From assembly GCF_001673535.1 (NCBI RefSeq), contig NZ_LZLY01000085.1, positions 31,851 through 95,850 of the forward strand: a stretch of 64,000 bases of DNA. Direction: 5' to 3'. Shown in pieces: positions 63,178-64,000 of the stretch. Source of the DNA: Mycobacterium sp. 1081908.1 (lineage in GTDB: Bacteria > Actinomycetota > Actinomycetes > Mycobacteriales > Mycobacteriaceae). The notes beneath the pieces were generated by a model that ran no database searches, was not told the origin of the DNA, and was given only the letters and a program-made list of their open reading frames with translations. Positions within the stretch are counted from its first letter, which is position 1; every line of letters starts with the position of its first letter. Position numbers and translations under genes: made by a program.

Positions 63178-63651
63178 ATGCGAAGACTGACGGTCAACGG
63201 GCGGCGCCACGAGGTCGACGCCGAGGACGACACGCCGCTGCTGTACGTGCTGCGCAACGACCTGGGCTTGAAGGGGACGCGGTTCGGTTGCGGGGTGGGG
63301 TTGTGCGGCGCGTGCTTTGTCCTGGCCGACGACCGCCCCATCTACTCGTGCGACACCCCGCTGTGGTCGGTGGGCGACCGATCCATCCGCACGGTCGAAG
63401 GGCTCGGCGACGACGGCGGGCCGCACCCGGTTTCGCGCGCGTTGATCGCGCGGCAGGCGGCGCAGTGCGGGTATTGCATGTCGGGCATCGTGGTCGCGGC
63501 CGCGGCGCTGCTGGCCGACAACCCCGACCCGACGGAGCCCGAGGTGCGCGCTGCGCTGGACCCCAACCTGTGTCGGTGCGGCTCGCACAACCGGGTGGTG
63601 GCGGCGGTGCTGAGCGCGGCGGCCGAGATGCGGGGGTCCGCGGATGCCTGA
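63178..63651 (+). CDS. 2Fe-2S subunit of a molybdenum hydroxylase
   Basis: This encodes 157 residues. The plant-type 2Fe-2S site is C-x4-C-G-x-C with a later Cys (FGCGVGLCGAC, IYSC). The second cluster has QCGYCMSG and CRCGSHNRV. This is the small subunit layout of xanthine dehydrogenase, isoquinoline oxidoreductase and CO dehydrogenase families. The ATG at 63178 has GGAG 3 nt upstream; an ATG at 63166 is possible. The stop overlaps the start of the next gene by 8 bp. Confidence 0.9.
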   Translation: MRRLTVNGRRHEVDAEDDTPLLYVLRNDLGLKGTRFGCGVGLCGACFVLADDRPIYSCDTPLWSVGDRSIRTVEGLGDDGGPHPVSRALIARQAAQCGYCMSGIVVAAAALLADNPDPTEPEVRAALDPNLCRCGSHNRVVAAVLSAAAEMRGSADA

Positions 63652-64000
63652 GCTGCCGGAGTCACTGTCGGCTAATCCCGTTCTGGGCGAATGGGTTCGG
63701 ATCGGGTCGGACGGCGTCGTGGAGGTGCGCTCCGGCAAGGTCGAGCTCGGTCAGGGCGTGTTGACGGCGTTGGCGCAGATCGCCGCCGAGGAACTCGACG
63801 TCGACATCGCCCGGGTGCGGATGACGGCCGCGGCGACCGATCGCAGCCCCGACGAGGGCTTCACCGCGGGCAGCCGCTCGATCCAGCAGTCGGGCGCGGC
63901 GCTGCGCCAGGCCTGCGCCGAGGCCCGGGCGATCTACGTCGACGTCGCGGCGGCCAAGCTGGCCGTGGTGCCCGACGAGTTGGACGTGGCCGACGGCGAG
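63644..64000 (+). CDS. Molybdopterin-binding large subunit of a molybdenum hydroxylase (3' end outside window)
   Basis: The first 119 codons are visible. SANPVLGEWVRIGSDGVVEVRSGKVELGQGVLTALAQIAAEELDVDIARVRM and SPDEGFTAGSRSIQQSGAALRQACAEAR match the molybdopterin-binding domain start of nicotinate/isoquinoline dehydrogenase-type large subunits, which begin with this domain and not with the CoxL-type a/b hammerhead. The substrate cannot be told from this part. The ATG at 63644 lies within the 2Fe-2S gene end, implying a single operon. Confidence 0.85.
   Translation, partial: MPELPESLSANPVLGEWVRIGSDGVVEVRSGKVELGQGVLTALAQIAAEELDVDIARVRMTAAATDRSPDEGFTAGSRSIQQSGAALRQACAEARAIYVDVAAAKLAVVPDELDVADGE

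Overview
The window is GC-rich, densely coding chromosomal DNA from a slow-growing Mycobacterium, most likely a Mycobacterium avium complex-type species. The basis is the gene content and order: ctpH, thiC-thiD, lpqM, lpqL, thiO-thiS-thiG, thiE, mutT3, glnX-glnH-pknG, ackA-pta-fgd1, fadE7, ndhA, metZ, purT, purA and fba all sit as in the M. tuberculosis Rv0356-Rv0425 region, with extra species-specific islands between them. No tRNA, rRNA, IS element, prophage or CRISPR array was seen.

Layout. 1-1.8 kb: 3' end of ctpH and a small conserved gene. 1.8-6.8 kb: a signalling island on the minus strand, with a PAS-ANTAR protein, a STAS protein and a 1262-residue hybrid kinase/receiver/SpoIIE-phosphatase/anti-sigma-type protein. 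6.8-10.2 kb: a TPP riboswitch followed by thiC-thiD-hydrolase-membrane protein. 10.2-11.6 kb: a MarR regulator with an F420/flavin-type LLM oxidoreductase. 11.6-18.5 kb (minus): lpqM, a three-gene cassette resembling type VII secretion substrates, two tandem M28 lipoprotein peptidases (one with its active site lost), a DUF2752 protein and a CD225/dispanin-type protein. 18.5-19.9 kb: two tandem secreted paralogues.

19.9-24 kb: the second thiamine locus (TPP riboswitch, thiO-thiS-thiG-SGNH hydrolase on minus; thiE on plus; mutT3 on minus). 24-28.7 kb: the glnX-glnH-pknG amino-acid-sensing operon. 28.7-30.1 kb: a DUF559 nuclease-like gene bracketed by palindromic elements built of 20-bp units, the oddest structure in the window. 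30.1-32.6 kb: a DUF1800/DUF1501 pair. 32.6-36.8 kb: overlapping fgd1-pta-ackA operon. 36.8-45.2 kb: a metallo-hydrolase, an FAD monooxygenase with an AT-rich operator, two small proteins, then a GNAT plus three luciferase-like monooxygenases, a methyltransferase and a DUF3054 protein.

45.2-51.8 kb: fadE7, secreted and membrane proteins, ndhA, and the overlapping purT-rhodanese-metZ operon. At about 51.77 kb gene order and orientation switch relative to M. tuberculosis (an apparent inversion boundary). 51.8-64 kb: thioesterase-purA, small proteins, an M50 protease, a cation efflux gene with a near-ideal palindromic operator, DUF3151, an Rv0361-like protein, fba, DedA, acetoacetyl-CoA synthetase with a GH76-like protein, and the start of a molybdenum hydroxylase operon that runs off the window.

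Genes are tightly packed, with many 4-bp ATGA/GTGA stop-start overlaps implying translational coupling. Family assignments rest on motifs read by eye; M. tuberculosis correspondences are from memory and were not searched.
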